Source: Agarivorans sp. TSD2052
Lineage (GTDB): Bacteria; Pseudomonadota; Gammaproteobacteria; Enterobacterales; Celerinatantimonadaceae
Reading direction: 5' to 3'
DNA: 64,000 nucleotides
NCBI RefSeq assembly: GCF_023238625.1
Contig: NZ_CP096670.1
Location: 857,501-921,500 of the forward strand
Of the stretch, positions 53,443-62,670 are shown piece by piece. The notes beneath the pieces are model-generated. The model saw only the letters and a program-made list of their open reading frames with translations, did no database searches and had not been told where the DNA came from. Numbering within the stretch: position 1 is the first letter of the stretch; each line of letters opens with the position of its first letter. The position numbers were made by a program, and so were the translations under genes.

Positions 53443-54801
53443 TTACCGTTCAGCACTAACTAAAAGCGAGCGGAAGACGAACCGTGAGTTTGGAAGCTCA
53501 TTATTAAGCAACCATTCTTTTTGGTATTGGAGTAGCGCCTTAAATGCACTGCTTTTGGCGAGTCGCCTTACTGCTTCATACGACTGCTTTATGGTGCTCT
53601 CACTGTACCCTTCAGCTTGGCAGTATTGTGTTAGCGCCGCTTTAGTCGTTAATTTTTCTGTATTCACAGCGGTTTTAGCAAAATAGATAGAAAAGGCTAG
53701 CCCCCTAGTTATAACAGGTAGAGAAATGAGTCTTCGCCTTGCGAGCGCTGATGGTTTCTTATTGATATCTTCCGAGCTTAAGTTGCTAATGAACTGATCG
53801 CGTCGGAAAGAGGCCCAAAAATCATACTGTAGGTACGCCTCAACGGCGTTAAAGGCCTGTACGCTAGCCCAAGGCTGTTCTTCATCGCTAAGCTGTTTAT
53901 CTAGGGCATAATAAAAACTGTTGAACAAGCCGTCCCAATTACTGTCTTTGAACTCGAGCTCTACATCCTGTTTTTTCATCTTTATTGTGATCACCTCAGT
54001 GTTAGAGCTTGAAAACAACTCTTCCCACTGTTCCGTTTTTGTTTCGGTTTTAATATTCAGTGGCATTTTGCTGGTTTGTTTGCCCCACAATAGAAGCGTT
54101 TCTATGCGCGCCAGAGGGTGATTTAGCGCCTGATAAAACAGGTCGTTAACCATTCGATATACTTTGCGATTTAAGTGAAACGATGTTTCAGCTTTTTCCA
54201 ATAACTCGTTTATTGAACTCATCGGCACTGATTTACTTAGCTCTTGCTTGAACTTTCCGAGAAGCAAAAACTCAATATTGCTGTAATCAAGAGTGTTTAG
54301 TGCCGCTACCTCACTCAGTAACTCTTGTGCATTGATATATGCCAAGAGGAGATGTAGGTGCTGGTAGTTATTCGCCGCGTCATGAAAGCCTTCAAACTTG
54401 AAGTTAATGTTATCGAGGATGGAGGGGAGGGTATCGTCAAGAATTTTTTTCAACAATTCTTGCTGATATCTAAGGCGAGTTGATTGGCTATCTTCTATAC
54501 GAATAACGTCTTTTAAGCACTCCCTAGTAAATCGGTTAGCACTCCAGCCATGATCTAATGCTGTACAGACCCTAGCAATAAATTCATATGACTGTTTCGG
54601 CGAGGCGTGGTTAGAGGCTTTAACATAGTCTTGAATTTGTTGTGATGAATCTATTTCTTGTTTTAACTCTGCTAGTTTTCGCAATTTCGCATAAAGATTT
54701 TTATCTGTCTTCAAATACTCAACGACGAGTAATAGTTGAAGCACTTCATTGGTGATTAGGTCTATAGCGTTAGTAAAAGGATTTTTTAATTCGGTCTTCA
54801 T
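53443..54801 (-). CDS. hypothetical helical protein
   Basis: Not recognised. 452 residues from the ATG at 54801 (MKTELKNPFTNAIDL). It appears all-helical and soluble, with leucine-rich segments (VLQLLLVVEYLKTDKNLYAKLRKLAELKQEI, LLHLLLAYINAQELLSEVAAL) and a basic helical C-terminus that includes KAALTQYCQAEGYSESTIKQSYEAVRRLAKSSAFKALLQYQKEW. The TKAALTQYCQAEGYSESTI part could form a helix-turn-helix, which is only a suggestion. It is convergent with the gene at 52892. Confidence 0.6.
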   Translation of the reverse strand: MKTELKNPFTNAIDLITNEVLQLLLVVEYLKTDKNLYAKLRKLAELKQEIDSSQQIQDYVKASNHASPKQSYEFIARVCTALDHGWSANRFTRECLKDVIRIEDSQSTRLRYQQELLKKILDDTLPSILDNINFKFEGFHDAANNYQHLHLLLAYINAQELLSEVAALNTLDYSNIEFLLLGKFKQELSKSVPMSSINELLEKAETSFHLNRKVYRMVNDLFYQALNHPLARIETLLLWGKQTSKMPLNIKTETKTEQWEELFSSSNTEVITIKMKKQDVELEFKDSNWDGLFNSFYYALDKQLSDEEQPWASVQAFNAVEAYLQYDFWASFRRDQFISNLSSEDINKKPSALARRRLISLPVITRGLAFSIYFAKTAVNTEKLTTKAALTQYCQAEGYSESTIKQSYEAVRRLAKSSAFKALLQYQKEWLLNNELPNSRFVFRSLLVSAER

Positions 54802-55167
54802 GAACCCACACAATAAAGTAATTTGGCTTCTTCAATCATAACATTTGACCTAGATAAAACACCAACTTCCCGTTGAGTGTTGCTACTTTATCTATTAATG
54901 CAATAAAAAGATGCCAATTTTACGTTTGTGTGTTTTTATTGCGATTTATAAATTTCCACATAGTGTTATGTTTGCCTTGCTGGTGTTTTGGTGTGTTTTT
55001 TTGTGTTTTTATGTGTGTATGGTTTGATTTAATTTTTGCTATTGACTTTTATTTGTGTCCTTGGTTATTTTGAATAAGACAATGATTAAGGCGTCGATTT
55101 ATGAATTTTTCAATAAGTGCTGTGGATATGAATAGTAAGCAAAGCAAAGGTACTTGATTAACACTGC
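54802..55167. other. T-rich gap without a supported gene
   Basis: A stretch of very T- and GT-rich sequence (54930-55070) carries an open frame of 66 codons with nine phenylalanines and many cysteines, and no ribosome site. I take it for a compositional artefact. Promoters for the flanking genes are likely here, but none stands out. Confidence 0.5.
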
Positions 55168-55317
55168 ATGATGCCGAGTGAGCTTATCAATAGCGGGCCG
55201 TTAGGAGTGAAGCGCTTAGCCGCAGCAAGAGCATTAAACATGATGGATCGGTGTCCTCAGTTGTCTCAAGAGGATGCCAGCATAAACAATGAGATAAGGA
55301 GATTTACCAATGACTAA
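55168..55317 (+). CDS. possible 49-residue protein at the head of a small-gene cluster
   Basis: The frame MMPSELINSGPLGVKRLAAARALNMMDRCPQ and on ends with TAA inside the start of the next gene, overlapping it by 8 bases (ATGACTAA). The amphipathic helix GVKRLAAARALNMMDRC is plausible, but the ribosome site (AAAGG) is 18 bases upstream. The overlap with a well-initiated gene is the main support. Confidence 0.35.
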   Translation: MMPSELINSGPLGVKRLAAARALNMMDRCPQLSQEDASINNEIRRFTND

Positions 55318-55510
55318 AGGCAATAACGTTTATGAGTTTGCGAACCATAAGCGCGACACGAATATGCACCGAGAGGGGGGGGCTGAAACAAGCGATAACA
55401 GTAAGCCAGCAGGGAAAGCGATGTCGTTACCTCAACATTTGAGGACAACAATTGATGATGGATTAAGACAGCAAATGCGTGAACAGATGAGGAATAAACA
55501 TGGGCTTTAA
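55310..55510 (+). CDS. small hypothetical hydrophilic protein
   Basis: 66 residues, strongly polar and probably disordered in the first half (ANHKRDTNMHREGGAETSDNSKPAGKA), then a helix (PQHLRTTIDDGLRQQMREQMRNKHG). AAGGAG ends 6 bases before ATG, a very good ribosome site. Its 3' end overlaps the next gene by 11 bases, implying coupled translation. Function unknown. Confidence 0.6.
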   Translation: MTKGNNVYEFANHKRDTNMHREGGAETSDNSKPAGKAMSLPQHLRTTIDDGLRQQMREQMRNKHGL

Positions 55511-55751
55511 TAGTAAAGAGCGAAACCTACAAGACCAACAAGCCAGTGTTCTTGAAGAAACCTATCGTTTGGCTTGGATGGATGGCTACGGAGAGGGCTA
55601 TGACGATGGTGTTGAAGATACCGAAGCAAAGCAAAATTCTGTTGAAAATGAGCTAGAGCTAATGCGAGAACTGTTAGCGCAGAAAGACCAAGTTATTGAT
55701 GAATTAGCGACGAATGCAGGGAGGTCATTGCAGGTTTTAAAAAAGCGATAA
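55500..55751 (+). CDS. small acidic hypothetical protein
   Basis: 83 residues with the striking stretch RLAWMDGYGEGYDDGVEDTEA followed by a coiled coil (NSVENELELMRELLAQKDQVIDELA). GAGGA precedes ATG, inside the previous gene. Soluble. The Gly-Tyr-Asp pattern GYGEGYDDG resembles the DGYxxGYxDG pattern of some phage and plasmid small proteins, which is only an impression. Confidence 0.6.
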   Translation: MGFNSKERNLQDQQASVLEETYRLAWMDGYGEGYDDGVEDTEAKQNSVENELELMRELLAQKDQVIDELATNAGRSLQVLKKR

Positions 55752-55826
55752 ATGCTCATAAATGGGGGAGCAACAAAGTGATGCTTCCTCGACTACCAGT
55801 AGGCTAGTTCATTTAGCTAATACCGC

Positions 55827-55846
55827 TGTGACCATTTGGGGTCACA
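55827..55846. other. hairpin between small genes
   Basis: TGTGACC-ATTTGG-GGTCACA, a perfect 7-bp stem 76 bases after the 83-residue gene and 69 bases before the next gene. No U-tract. It may be a regulatory hairpin or a palindromic operator. Confidence 0.4.
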
Positions 55847-55914
55847 ACAAATATCGCTAAGGGGTCTTTGCCTAGAGGCTGACTAATCACAAGCGATAAC
55901 CATGGAGAAAGATT

Positions 55915-56214
55915 ATGGGAATTCTAAAAGTTATTTCAGACACTATTTGCCTTGGTCCATCATTTGCTTTGTCTGAACTAAAAAACGATGCCGAAGATGC
56001 GATTGGTTTATTGACCCAAAATCCGCTTAAAACCGTAAGCCAAACGATGACCCAATCACTAAAGACAAACGTTAACCCACTGCAGGGTTTTTCGGGTAAC
56101 GGTTTTGAAGATTCGCCAGAGTACGAGGACTGGATTACAGAAACAGGAGGTAGGGACGAGCTGTACAGCGATTATTATCATCGCTGGGAGCAAAGAAATA
56201 GGGGCTACTTTTGA
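55915..56214 (+). CDS. small hypothetical protein
   Basis: 99 residues. The N-terminal half is helical with a mildly hydrophobic start (ILKVISDTICLGPSFALSELKNDAEDAIGLL), the C-terminal half is polar and aromatic (EDSPEYEDWITETGGRDELYSDYYHRWEQRNRGYF). GGAGAAAG lies 6 bases before ATG. No family recognised. Same strand as its neighbours; next gene starts 44 bases later. Confidence 0.55.
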   Translation: MGILKVISDTICLGPSFALSELKNDAEDAIGLLTQNPLKTVSQTMTQSLKTNVNPLQGFSGNGFEDSPEYEDWITETGGRDELYSDYYHRWEQRNRGYF

Positions 56215-56258
56215 GCGATGATTTACACCAAAGATCACTGCAACCAAGAGGGCTGTCT

Positions 56259-56846
56259 ATGTTGAGAATAAAAGAAACATTGGCGACTACGAATACTATC
56301 ATCACTACTTATTCTGATATGTTGGTGGCAATGCGAGGTCAGCAAAATCTGCTTTTTTGTATGGATGATAGTTACAAGGAGTGGGCGTTAGCGGATTTAG
56401 AGGCTTTAGCGGGTGAGTATGGAAAAAGGGTGTTGGTATTACCCGGTAATGCCACTATGTCGACAGCGGTCTATGACATTCTCACCAAGCCATCGCTGAT
56501 CAACCTTGACATAGAAGATTTTAACATTGGCAGTATTGATGGAAGCAGAGCTCAATATCACAGGTTTAATAAGCGCAGTATTGATAGTGTTTTGTCCCAC
56601 TGTGAGATTAACACCCCGGTGGTTGTTATATTGGCGCTGAGTACATCAATGACATTTTCAATTAGTCGATATAATCAGATTGTTGACCAACTACAAACCA
56701 CGTTCCCTATGCCTAAGCATTGCGCTATTGGAGTACGATTAGACCCAGCGCTGTCAGGTGACAACTATGAGGCCGACCTGTTTGTCTTTGACAAAAGGTT
56801 ACGCAATCAACACGCGAGAGTGTTCTGTATTGAAGACTCACCTTAA
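56259..56846 (+). CDS. hypothetical cytoplasmic alpha/beta protein
   Basis: Not recognised. From the ATG at 56259 (MLRIKETLATTNTII; AGAGGG upstream) it has 195 residues; a TTG reading from 56211 would overlap the previous gene. Alternating strands and helices (QNLLFCMDD, KRVLVLPGNATMSTAVYDIL, TPVVVILALSTSMTFSI, HCAIGVRLDP, ADLFVFDKR) suggest a nucleotide-binding-like Rossmann fold but without a P-loop. Last gene of the small cluster, convergent with eutC. Confidence 0.6.
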   Translation: MLRIKETLATTNTIITTYSDMLVAMRGQQNLLFCMDDSYKEWALADLEALAGEYGKRVLVLPGNATMSTAVYDILTKPSLINLDIEDFNIGSIDGSRAQYHRFNKRSIDSVLSHCEINTPVVVILALSTSMTFSISRYNQIVDQLQTTFPMPKHCAIGVRLDPALSGDNYEADLFVFDKRLRNQHARVFCIEDSP

Positions 56847-56936
56847 AAATATAAAAGGGGAGAGCCTCTAAATGTAGTCGGTATGCTTTTCCCTTTCTCG
56901 CTTTCTTGTAAGCCAAGGTTGATGCCCCAAGCTTAA

Positions 56937-57806
56937 CTAGGATAGAAGAAAGTTAGAGCTTGCAGGTGCCTCTATTACCTCACTGTCTTCAAGGTTAGTT
57001 GAGCGGTCTTTTAGGCCAATACCAGAGAGCCGTAGCCTGATAGATTCACTTAGCAGGTAAAAGGCTTTGCGGCTTGCTTCATTATAGTTTAGGCCTTCAG
57101 GCCGAATATTAGAGATACAGTTTCGGCTAGCATCTTTAATACCGCGTTTGGGAGCCCAGCTGATGTAGATCCCCATGCTGTCAGGCGAACTTAGCCCCGG
57201 CCGTTCTCCAATGAGTATCATGGTTATTTTTGCCTTCAAACACTCACCTACATCATCGCCCACCGCGACTCTACCTTGAGTGACAATGGTTACCGGGGCA
57301 AGTGACCAACGATGTTTTTTATCGAGCGCTAAGGTGGACACGAGCCTTTCTATGACGGACAGAGCGTGCCGTTGAATCGCGATGGAAGAAAGCCCATCGG
57401 CCACTACGATAGCGAGGTCATACTCTGTGTTATTTGTTGCGCGCCGCTCGATGAGTGTTTGCCATGAGTTCTGATTGAGCTGCCGCCCTAGGTCTGGCCT
57501 TTGCAGATAAGTCATCCTGTCAGTGGCTTTACTCGCGAGCACCATGGGTGGCTCTTGCGTAACGCTAAGCAATACAGGTGAACAGGCGAGTTGCTTGCAT
57601 AAGGTTTCTACATCTAGCGCTTTGTGCACCGCATCTATCGCGCGGGCGTGATCGAGCTGAAAAGCCAGTAACTCATTGCTGGGAATACTATTGCCCGCTC
57701 GGCCCAGAGCGATGCGGGCGGAGGTAAACTGTTTTAGCGATTGCCAGGGCGTTGCTGTCACCAGTGGCTCAGCCTTGATGCTTGGTTTATTTGAAGGTTT
57801 ACTCAT
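56937..57806 (-). CDS. eutC: ethanolamine ammonia-lyase small subunit
   Basis: Light subunit of the adenosylcobalamin-dependent enzyme that turns ethanolamine into acetaldehyde and ammonia. The 289-residue product contains the family lines FTSARIALGRAGNSIPSNELLAFQLDHARAIDAVH near 28, NNTEYDLAIVVADGLSSIAIQRHA near 125 and TIVTQGRVAVGDDVGECLKAKITMILIGERPGLSSPDSMGIYISWAPKRG near 180-230. It overlaps eutB by 4 bases (ATGA) and is the last gene of the TRAP-eutBC operon. Confidence 0.96.
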   Translation of the reverse strand: MSKPSNKPSIKAEPLVTATPWQSLKQFTSARIALGRAGNSIPSNELLAFQLDHARAIDAVHKALDVETLCKQLACSPVLLSVTQEPPMVLASKATDRMTYLQRPDLGRQLNQNSWQTLIERRATNNTEYDLAIVVADGLSSIAIQRHALSVIERLVSTLALDKKHRWSLAPVTIVTQGRVAVGDDVGECLKAKITMILIGERPGLSSPDSMGIYISWAPKRGIKDASRNCISNIRPEGLNYNEASRKAFYLLSESIRLRLSGIGLKDRSTNLEDSEVIEAPASSNFLLS

Positions 57807-59209
57807 ACGCTTTCATCTTCTAATCGGGAGAGTGAGGACCTGAAGGGCGAAGCGAGATTTTGATTGAGCTGGACCTGCTCAACATCACTAAATATTTCCA
57901 TCTGCGTCAACCAGGATTCAAACTCAGGTGCCGGTTTCAGGCCTAGCGCTTTACGTGCATATAGCGCATCGTGAAATGAGGTGGTTTGATAGTTAAGCAT
58001 TATGTCGTCTGAGCCGGGGATCCCCATAATAAACGTGCAGCCTGCCACACCCAACAAGGTTAGCAGGTTGTCCATATCATTTTGATCGGCATAGGCGTGA
58101 TTGGTATAGCAAATATCACAGCCCATTGGCAGCCCCAATAGCTTACCGCAGAAGTGGTCTTCTAACCCGGCGCGAATAATTTGTTTACCATCAAACAGGT
58201 ATTCAGGACCGATAAATCCCACCACGGTGTTAACCAGTAAGGGATCGAAGTGGCGGGCAACCGCATAAGCCCTTGCTTCGCAGGTTTGCTGATCAACGCC
58301 GAAATAGGCATCGGCCGAAAGCGCGGTGCCTTGCCCTGTTTCAAAATACATGACGTTGTTGCCAACGGTTCCTCGGTTTAGTGACAGTGCTGCCTCTTGC
58401 GCTTCTTTTAATAGGTTAAGGTTTACCCCAAAGGTGTCATTGGTGCCTTGAGTTCCGCCAATAGACTGAAAGACTAAATCAACCGGAGCGCCTTTCTCTA
58501 TGGCCTCTATGGTATTGGTGACATGAGTAAGCACGCAAGATTGAGTGGGAATTTGATAGCGCTGGATCACCTCATCCATGAGTGATAGCAGCTTGATAGT
58601 TTGCGCTACATTATCGGTAGCGGGATTTATCCCTATTACAGCATCGCCGTTACCGTACATTAGGCCGTCGAAAATGCATGCGGCAATGCCATTAAGAGAG
58701 TCGGTAGGGTGATTGGGTTGTAAACGTGTAGAGAGCCTTCCTTGTAAACCAATAGTATTGCGGAACGCGCTCACCACATTGCATTTTTGGGCCACCAGAA
58801 TGAGGTCTTGATTACGCATTATTTTGCTTACCGCGGCAACCATTTCGGGAGTAAGCCCAAGGCGTAATTTAGCTAAGCTTTCTCCATCTGCCTGACTACC
58901 AAGCAGCCAGTTGCGCAGATCGCCTACTGTCATATGAGAGATGGGAGCAAAAGCGCTGATATTGTGGCTGTCGAGGATGAGGCGGGTTATTTCATCAGAT
59001 TCATAGGGAACAAGCGCCTCATTGAGAAAGGTTTTTAAGGGCACTTCGGCTAGGGCCATTTGTGCGATGACTCTCTGCTCTGCTGTTTCTGCACATATAC
59101 CGGCTAATGCATCACCAGAGCGAGCGGGTGTGGCTTTTGCCATTAAATCGGCCAGTGAATGGAACTGGTATACCTTGTCTCCTTGTTGCCAGCGATATGT
59201 TGCGGCCAT
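57803..59209 (-). CDS. eutB: ethanolamine ammonia-lyase large subunit
   Basis: Catalytic subunit of ethanolamine ammonia-lyase, 468 residues (E. coli 453). Visible are YESDEITRLILDSHN near 68, the substrate-site line LSTRLQPNHPTDSLNGIAACIFDGLMYGNGDAVIGINPATDN near 160-200, ETGQGTALSADAYFGVDQQTCEARAYAVARHF near 290 and IPGSDDIMLNYQTTSFHDALYARKALGL near 400. No microcompartment signal extension is obvious at the N-terminus. No eutA reactivase is seen within the window, though it may lie beyond. It is followed without gap by eutC. Confidence 0.97.
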   Translation of the reverse strand: MAATYRWQQGDKVYQFHSLADLMAKATPARSGDALAGICAETAEQRVIAQMALAEVPLKTFLNEALVPYESDEITRLILDSHNISAFAPISHMTVGDLRNWLLGSQADGESLAKLRLGLTPEMVAAVSKIMRNQDLILVAQKCNVVSAFRNTIGLQGRLSTRLQPNHPTDSLNGIAACIFDGLMYGNGDAVIGINPATDNVAQTIKLLSLMDEVIQRYQIPTQSCVLTHVTNTIEAIEKGAPVDLVFQSIGGTQGTNDTFGVNLNLLKEAQEAALSLNRGTVGNNVMYFETGQGTALSADAYFGVDQQTCEARAYAVARHFDPLLVNTVVGFIGPEYLFDGKQIIRAGLEDHFCGKLLGLPMGCDICYTNHAYADQNDMDNLLTLLGVAGCTFIMGIPGSDDIMLNYQTTSFHDALYARKALGLKPAPEFESWLTQMEIFSDVEQVQLNQNLASPFRSSLSRLEDESV

Positions 59210-59276
59210 AGCGTTCCCTTTAGTGATTAATGCCTATGATAACAACAGCGACCACGGTCGCTGTTGTTCGTCACTG

Positions 59277-60317
59277 TTAGTTGTATCGGTAAGGTCTACC
59301 CGCTTTCACCATATCGGCGTTGTACTTTTTAAATATTTCGACAACCTTGGCTTTAGTGGGCGATTCTTTGGCTATTTCTTCCCAAAATTGGTGTGCTTCT
59401 GCTTCTACCGTTGCCCATTCTTCATCGGGAATGGTGGTTAATTTCATATCACTGCCTTCAACACGTAGCTTGGCTTCTCCGCCCCAATACCACCATTGGC
59501 GATAGTAATGAGAGGTGTCTAAACATAAGCTAAGTAGCTCTTTAAGGTGGTCTGGTAGTGCGTTATAACGATCCATATTGGCAAAGAAAGAACCAATCCA
59601 GGCACCAGAAATATTGTTAGTAAGGAAATAATCGGTCACTTTTGACCAGCCAACAGTATAGTCTTCGGTGATACCTGACCAAGCAATACCATCTAACTCG
59701 CCGGTTTGAAGGGCTACTTCTACATCTTCCCAAGGAATAGACACCGGCACTACGCCAAATTTAGCGAGGAAGCGACCAGCCGTTGGAAAGGTAAATACTC
59801 TTAAGCCTTTTAGGTCTTCAAGGCTATTGATGGGCTTTTTGGTGGCAAAGTGACAGGGATCCCATGCACCTGCAGAGATGTGTTTGACCCCGACTTTAGC
59901 GTACTCTTCTGCCCAAATTTCTCCCAAACCGTATTGGTTGAAAAGCACCGGCACATCTAAAGAATAGCGGCTACCAAACGGGAAGTAGCCCCCGAAGGTG
60001 GTTACCTCGGTAGGGGATGCCATTGAATCATCATCAGATTGAACTGCATCGATAATTCCTTTTTGCATGGCGCGAAATAGCTCACCGGTTGGCACTAATT
60101 GATCGGCAAAGTACAGCTCAATCTGCATTTCGTCACCAGCGATCCGGTTAAATGCTTCAATAGCGGGCTTAATTACATGTTCGGCTAAAGCCGGGCCTGC
60201 GTAGGTTTGCATACGCCACTTAATTTTTGGGTTTGCTGCAAACGTTTTGGCCGGAGCCAATAAAGTACCCGCGGTTAAAGCGGCCGCACCGGTTAAAAAC
60301 TTACGTCTAGAAGTCAT
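59277..60317 (-). CDS. TRAP transporter substrate-binding protein, DctP family
   Basis: Periplasmic binding protein of 346 residues with a twin-arginine signal (MTSRRKFLTGAAALTAGTLLAPAKTFA), so it is probably exported folded. The mature part shows DctP features: WRMQTYAGPALAEHVIKPAIEAFNRIAGDEMQIELYFADQLVPTGELFRAM, and LKGLRVFTFPTAGRFLAKFGVVPVSIPWEDVEVALQTGELDGIAW near 170-210. It lies between the DctM permease gene and eutB, 67 bases ahead of the latter. Position suggests ethanolamine or a related amine as ligand; known relatives of this branch bind carboxylates, so this needs care. Confidence 0.93.
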   Translation of the reverse strand: MTSRRKFLTGAAALTAGTLLAPAKTFAANPKIKWRMQTYAGPALAEHVIKPAIEAFNRIAGDEMQIELYFADQLVPTGELFRAMQKGIIDAVQSDDDSMASPTEVTTFGGYFPFGSRYSLDVPVLFNQYGLGEIWAEEYAKVGVKHISAGAWDPCHFATKKPINSLEDLKGLRVFTFPTAGRFLAKFGVVPVSIPWEDVEVALQTGELDGIAWSGITEDYTVGWSKVTDYFLTNNISGAWIGSFFANMDRYNALPDHLKELLSLCLDTSHYYRQWWYWGGEAKLRVEGSDMKLTTIPDEEWATVEAEAHQFWEEIAKESPTKAKVVEIFKKYNADMVKAGRPYRYN

Positions 60318-60404
60318 GGTTATCCCTCCAATGGATATTGTCTCAGTGGGCCAGTTGCCCGCCGTGTATTTGCATTTCGGTGTTAGTGTGCAAAGGGTGC
60401 CTCG

Positions 60405-61727
60405 CTACTTTCCATATACGTATTCCGGCAGCCACAAAGCCAGCTGAGGAAAGATCATAATTAGAATCAGTGAGGCAATCATTATGGCGACAAAGGGGCC
60501 GATGGAGCCGTAGATATCGCGCAGAGTGATTTCAGGCGGCGCCATGGCGCGCATCAGAAATAAGTTGTAGCCAAATGGTGGCGTCATGTAAGCGATTTGA
60601 GAGGTAATGGTGTAGAGCACACCGTACCAAATAAGGTCAAAGCCAAGCGCATTGACCAGTGGCACATAAAGGGGAGCCACAATAACCAACATTGCCGTAT
60701 CGTCAAGGAAGGATCCCATGATCAGAAACGACAGTTGCATCAGTATAAGAATCATCCAAGGGCTTAGCCCTAACTGCTCGGTAAATAGGTTTTCTATTGA
60801 TTTTACCGCGCCTAGCCCATCAAATACGGCACCAAAGCCCAGCGCTGCAAGGATGATCCACATAAACATGCAAGATATCGCTAAGGTGTTACGCAGCGAC
60901 TTCTCGAATACGAGTTTGGTCATGCGTTTTTTAAAAATAGCCGCTAACAGTGCAGCCATTGCACCAATGGCGGAGCTTTCTACTAGACTGGTCCAGCCGT
61001 TAACAAAAGGAACCATCATTACTGCAAATATACCTAATGGCAGTGCCCCTGCACCAAGCAGGCGGATTTTCTCTGCCATAGGAACATTGCGCTCTTCAGC
61101 GCTAAGAGTTGGCCCTAGGCTGGGGTTCATTCGACAGCGTATAGCGATGTAAATGATAAATAGCGCCGCCATAATGAGGCCCGGAATAATACCCGCTAGC
61201 CAGAGTTGCCCTACTGGTTGGCGAGCAATCATGGCGTACAGAACCAGCACCACCGAAGGAGGCACCAGAATACCCAGTGAGGATCCTGCTTGAATCACCC
61301 CGGTGACCATTCTTTTGTCATAGTTACGTTTTAGTAACTCTGGCAGGGCAATAGTGGCACCGATTGCCATACCTGCAACAGACAGCCCGTTCATGGCTGA
61401 GATAAGTACCATAAGGCCGATAGTACCGATGGCTAGCCCGCCGGGCATTGGCCCCATCCAAACATGAAACATTTTGTAAAGATCATCGGCGATTTTGGAT
61501 TCAGAAAGGATGTAGCCCATAAAGATAAACATGGGGAGGGTAAGCAAGGGATACCAATTCATCAGCTTTAAGGTGGCGGTGAAAGGGATCTCTATTCCCC
61601 CTGTTCCCCACAGAAAAATAGCGGCGATGGAAGCAACCGCGCCTATTGCAGCAAACACTCGTTGACCCGTTGCCATTAGCAACATCATCAACGAGAACAT
61701 CATTGTTGCGATCATGCCATAACTCAT
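60405..61727 (-). CDS. TRAP transporter large permease, DctM family
   Basis: Inner-membrane transport subunit of 440 residues from the ATG at 61727 (MSYGMIATMMFSLMMLL), which overlaps the small permease stop by 4 bases. A longer reading would overlap that gene. About 12 membrane helices; motifs NWYPLLTLPMFIFMGYIL near 60, MLVISAMNGLSVAGMAIGATIALPELLKRNYDKRMVTGVIQAGSSLGILVPPSVVLVLYAM near 105-165 and DDTAMLVIVAPLYVPLVNALGFDLIWYGVL are typical of DctM. Sodium-coupled uptake is expected. Confidence 0.95.
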   Translation of the reverse strand: MSYGMIATMMFSLMMLLMATGQRVFAAIGAVASIAAIFLWGTGGIEIPFTATLKLMNWYPLLTLPMFIFMGYILSESKIADDLYKMFHVWMGPMPGGLAIGTIGLMVLISAMNGLSVAGMAIGATIALPELLKRNYDKRMVTGVIQAGSSLGILVPPSVVLVLYAMIARQPVGQLWLAGIIPGLIMAALFIIYIAIRCRMNPSLGPTLSAEERNVPMAEKIRLLGAGALPLGIFAVMMVPFVNGWTSLVESSAIGAMAALLAAIFKKRMTKLVFEKSLRNTLAISCMFMWIILAALGFGAVFDGLGAVKSIENLFTEQLGLSPWMILILMQLSFLIMGSFLDDTAMLVIVAPLYVPLVNALGFDLIWYGVLYTITSQIAYMTPPFGYNLFLMRAMAPPEITLRDIYGSIGPFVAIMIASLILIMIFPQLALWLPEYVYGK

Positions 61728-62233
61728 TTGATTTCTACTCTCCGAATAATCGCGATATCTTTTATTAACTGTGAGACCGCCTGCAGGATCATCATTAAAA
61801 ATCCGGTGCACATTACGGCCTTAATTGGCCATAAATAGGGCCGCCAAGCGCTACGGCTACGCTGACCATATTCAAGCGAATAAAGTGTGCTTTCTAGGCC
61901 TCCATAGAGAAGTACAAACAGATAAAAAATCAGAAAGAAGACGGTAAAGGCATCTACCCAAGCGCGCTTTTTTATCGACCATTCACCGTAGAACAAGTCC
62001 ATTCGAACATTCGCGTTTAGCTGGATGGCATAGGCGCCACCAAGGATGTAGTAGCCAACCATCATGAATTGGGCAGACTCGAGGGTCCATAGAGATGGCA
62101 AGAAAAAGGTTTTGGATATAGACGACCACATCAGTACGCCTATTATCAGGAAGATTCCGTACATCATAAAGCGGCCTATAAGACGATTAAATCTATCAAC
62201 GTAATTGACGTAGGCAACAATAAAACCGGGCAT
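61724..62233 (-). CDS. TRAP transporter small permease, DctQ family
   Basis: Small membrane subunit of 169 residues with four helices (about 17-37, 48-66, 90-110, 135-155) and the DctQ-type stretch GYYILGGAYAIQLNANVRMDLFYGEWSIKKRAWVDAF. First gene of the operon DctQ-DctM-DctP-EutB-EutC. The 62234-62670 intergenic region upstream contains no gene and must hold the divergent promoters. Confidence 0.93.
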   Translation of the reverse strand: MPGFIVAYVNYVDRFNRLIGRFMMYGIFLIIGVLMWSSISKTFFLPSLWTLESAQFMMVGYYILGGAYAIQLNANVRMDLFYGEWSIKKRAWVDAFTVFFLIFYLFVLLYGGLESTLYSLEYGQRSRSAWRPYLWPIKAVMCTGFLMMILQAVSQLIKDIAIIRRVEIK

Positions 62234-62670
62234 TAGATTTCCTTATCGCAAAAGCATGGCAACTAAGCTTGCTAATTTGGCGCTGTAAACGGGCTTAACG
62301 GCTTAAGCCTTTGCTCATCAGCGCTGTTGTTCTAATCCTTTAAAACACAGGGGTGTTGACCAAGTTGATGTTAGGTACAGCGTTGTGCCATTGAGTGGCG
62401 CGTCTAAAATGGTTGCTGCTATGCCGTCTGATTCGCTAATTGAGTTTTACTCACTGCGACGAGATGGCTTTATAACATTTCAATATGGTGACACGTTTAT
62501 TTGGACCATTTTTTGCTCACTTATAAGACTAAAAGGCCTTGCTACTCAGGCTGCAATGTTTATTCCGAACGATTATCGAAAAGTGGCAATGAGGAAAAGT
62601 GTATATATAACAATGTGATAAGTTAGTCTTGCCCTGTTTTGATACATTGGGCGAGCCAAGGATAGAAAAT

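Noticed and set aside
54873-55073. 66-codon frame rich in Phe and Cys
   Set aside because: It follows from a T- and GT-rich stretch, with no ribosome site and no plausible protein features.
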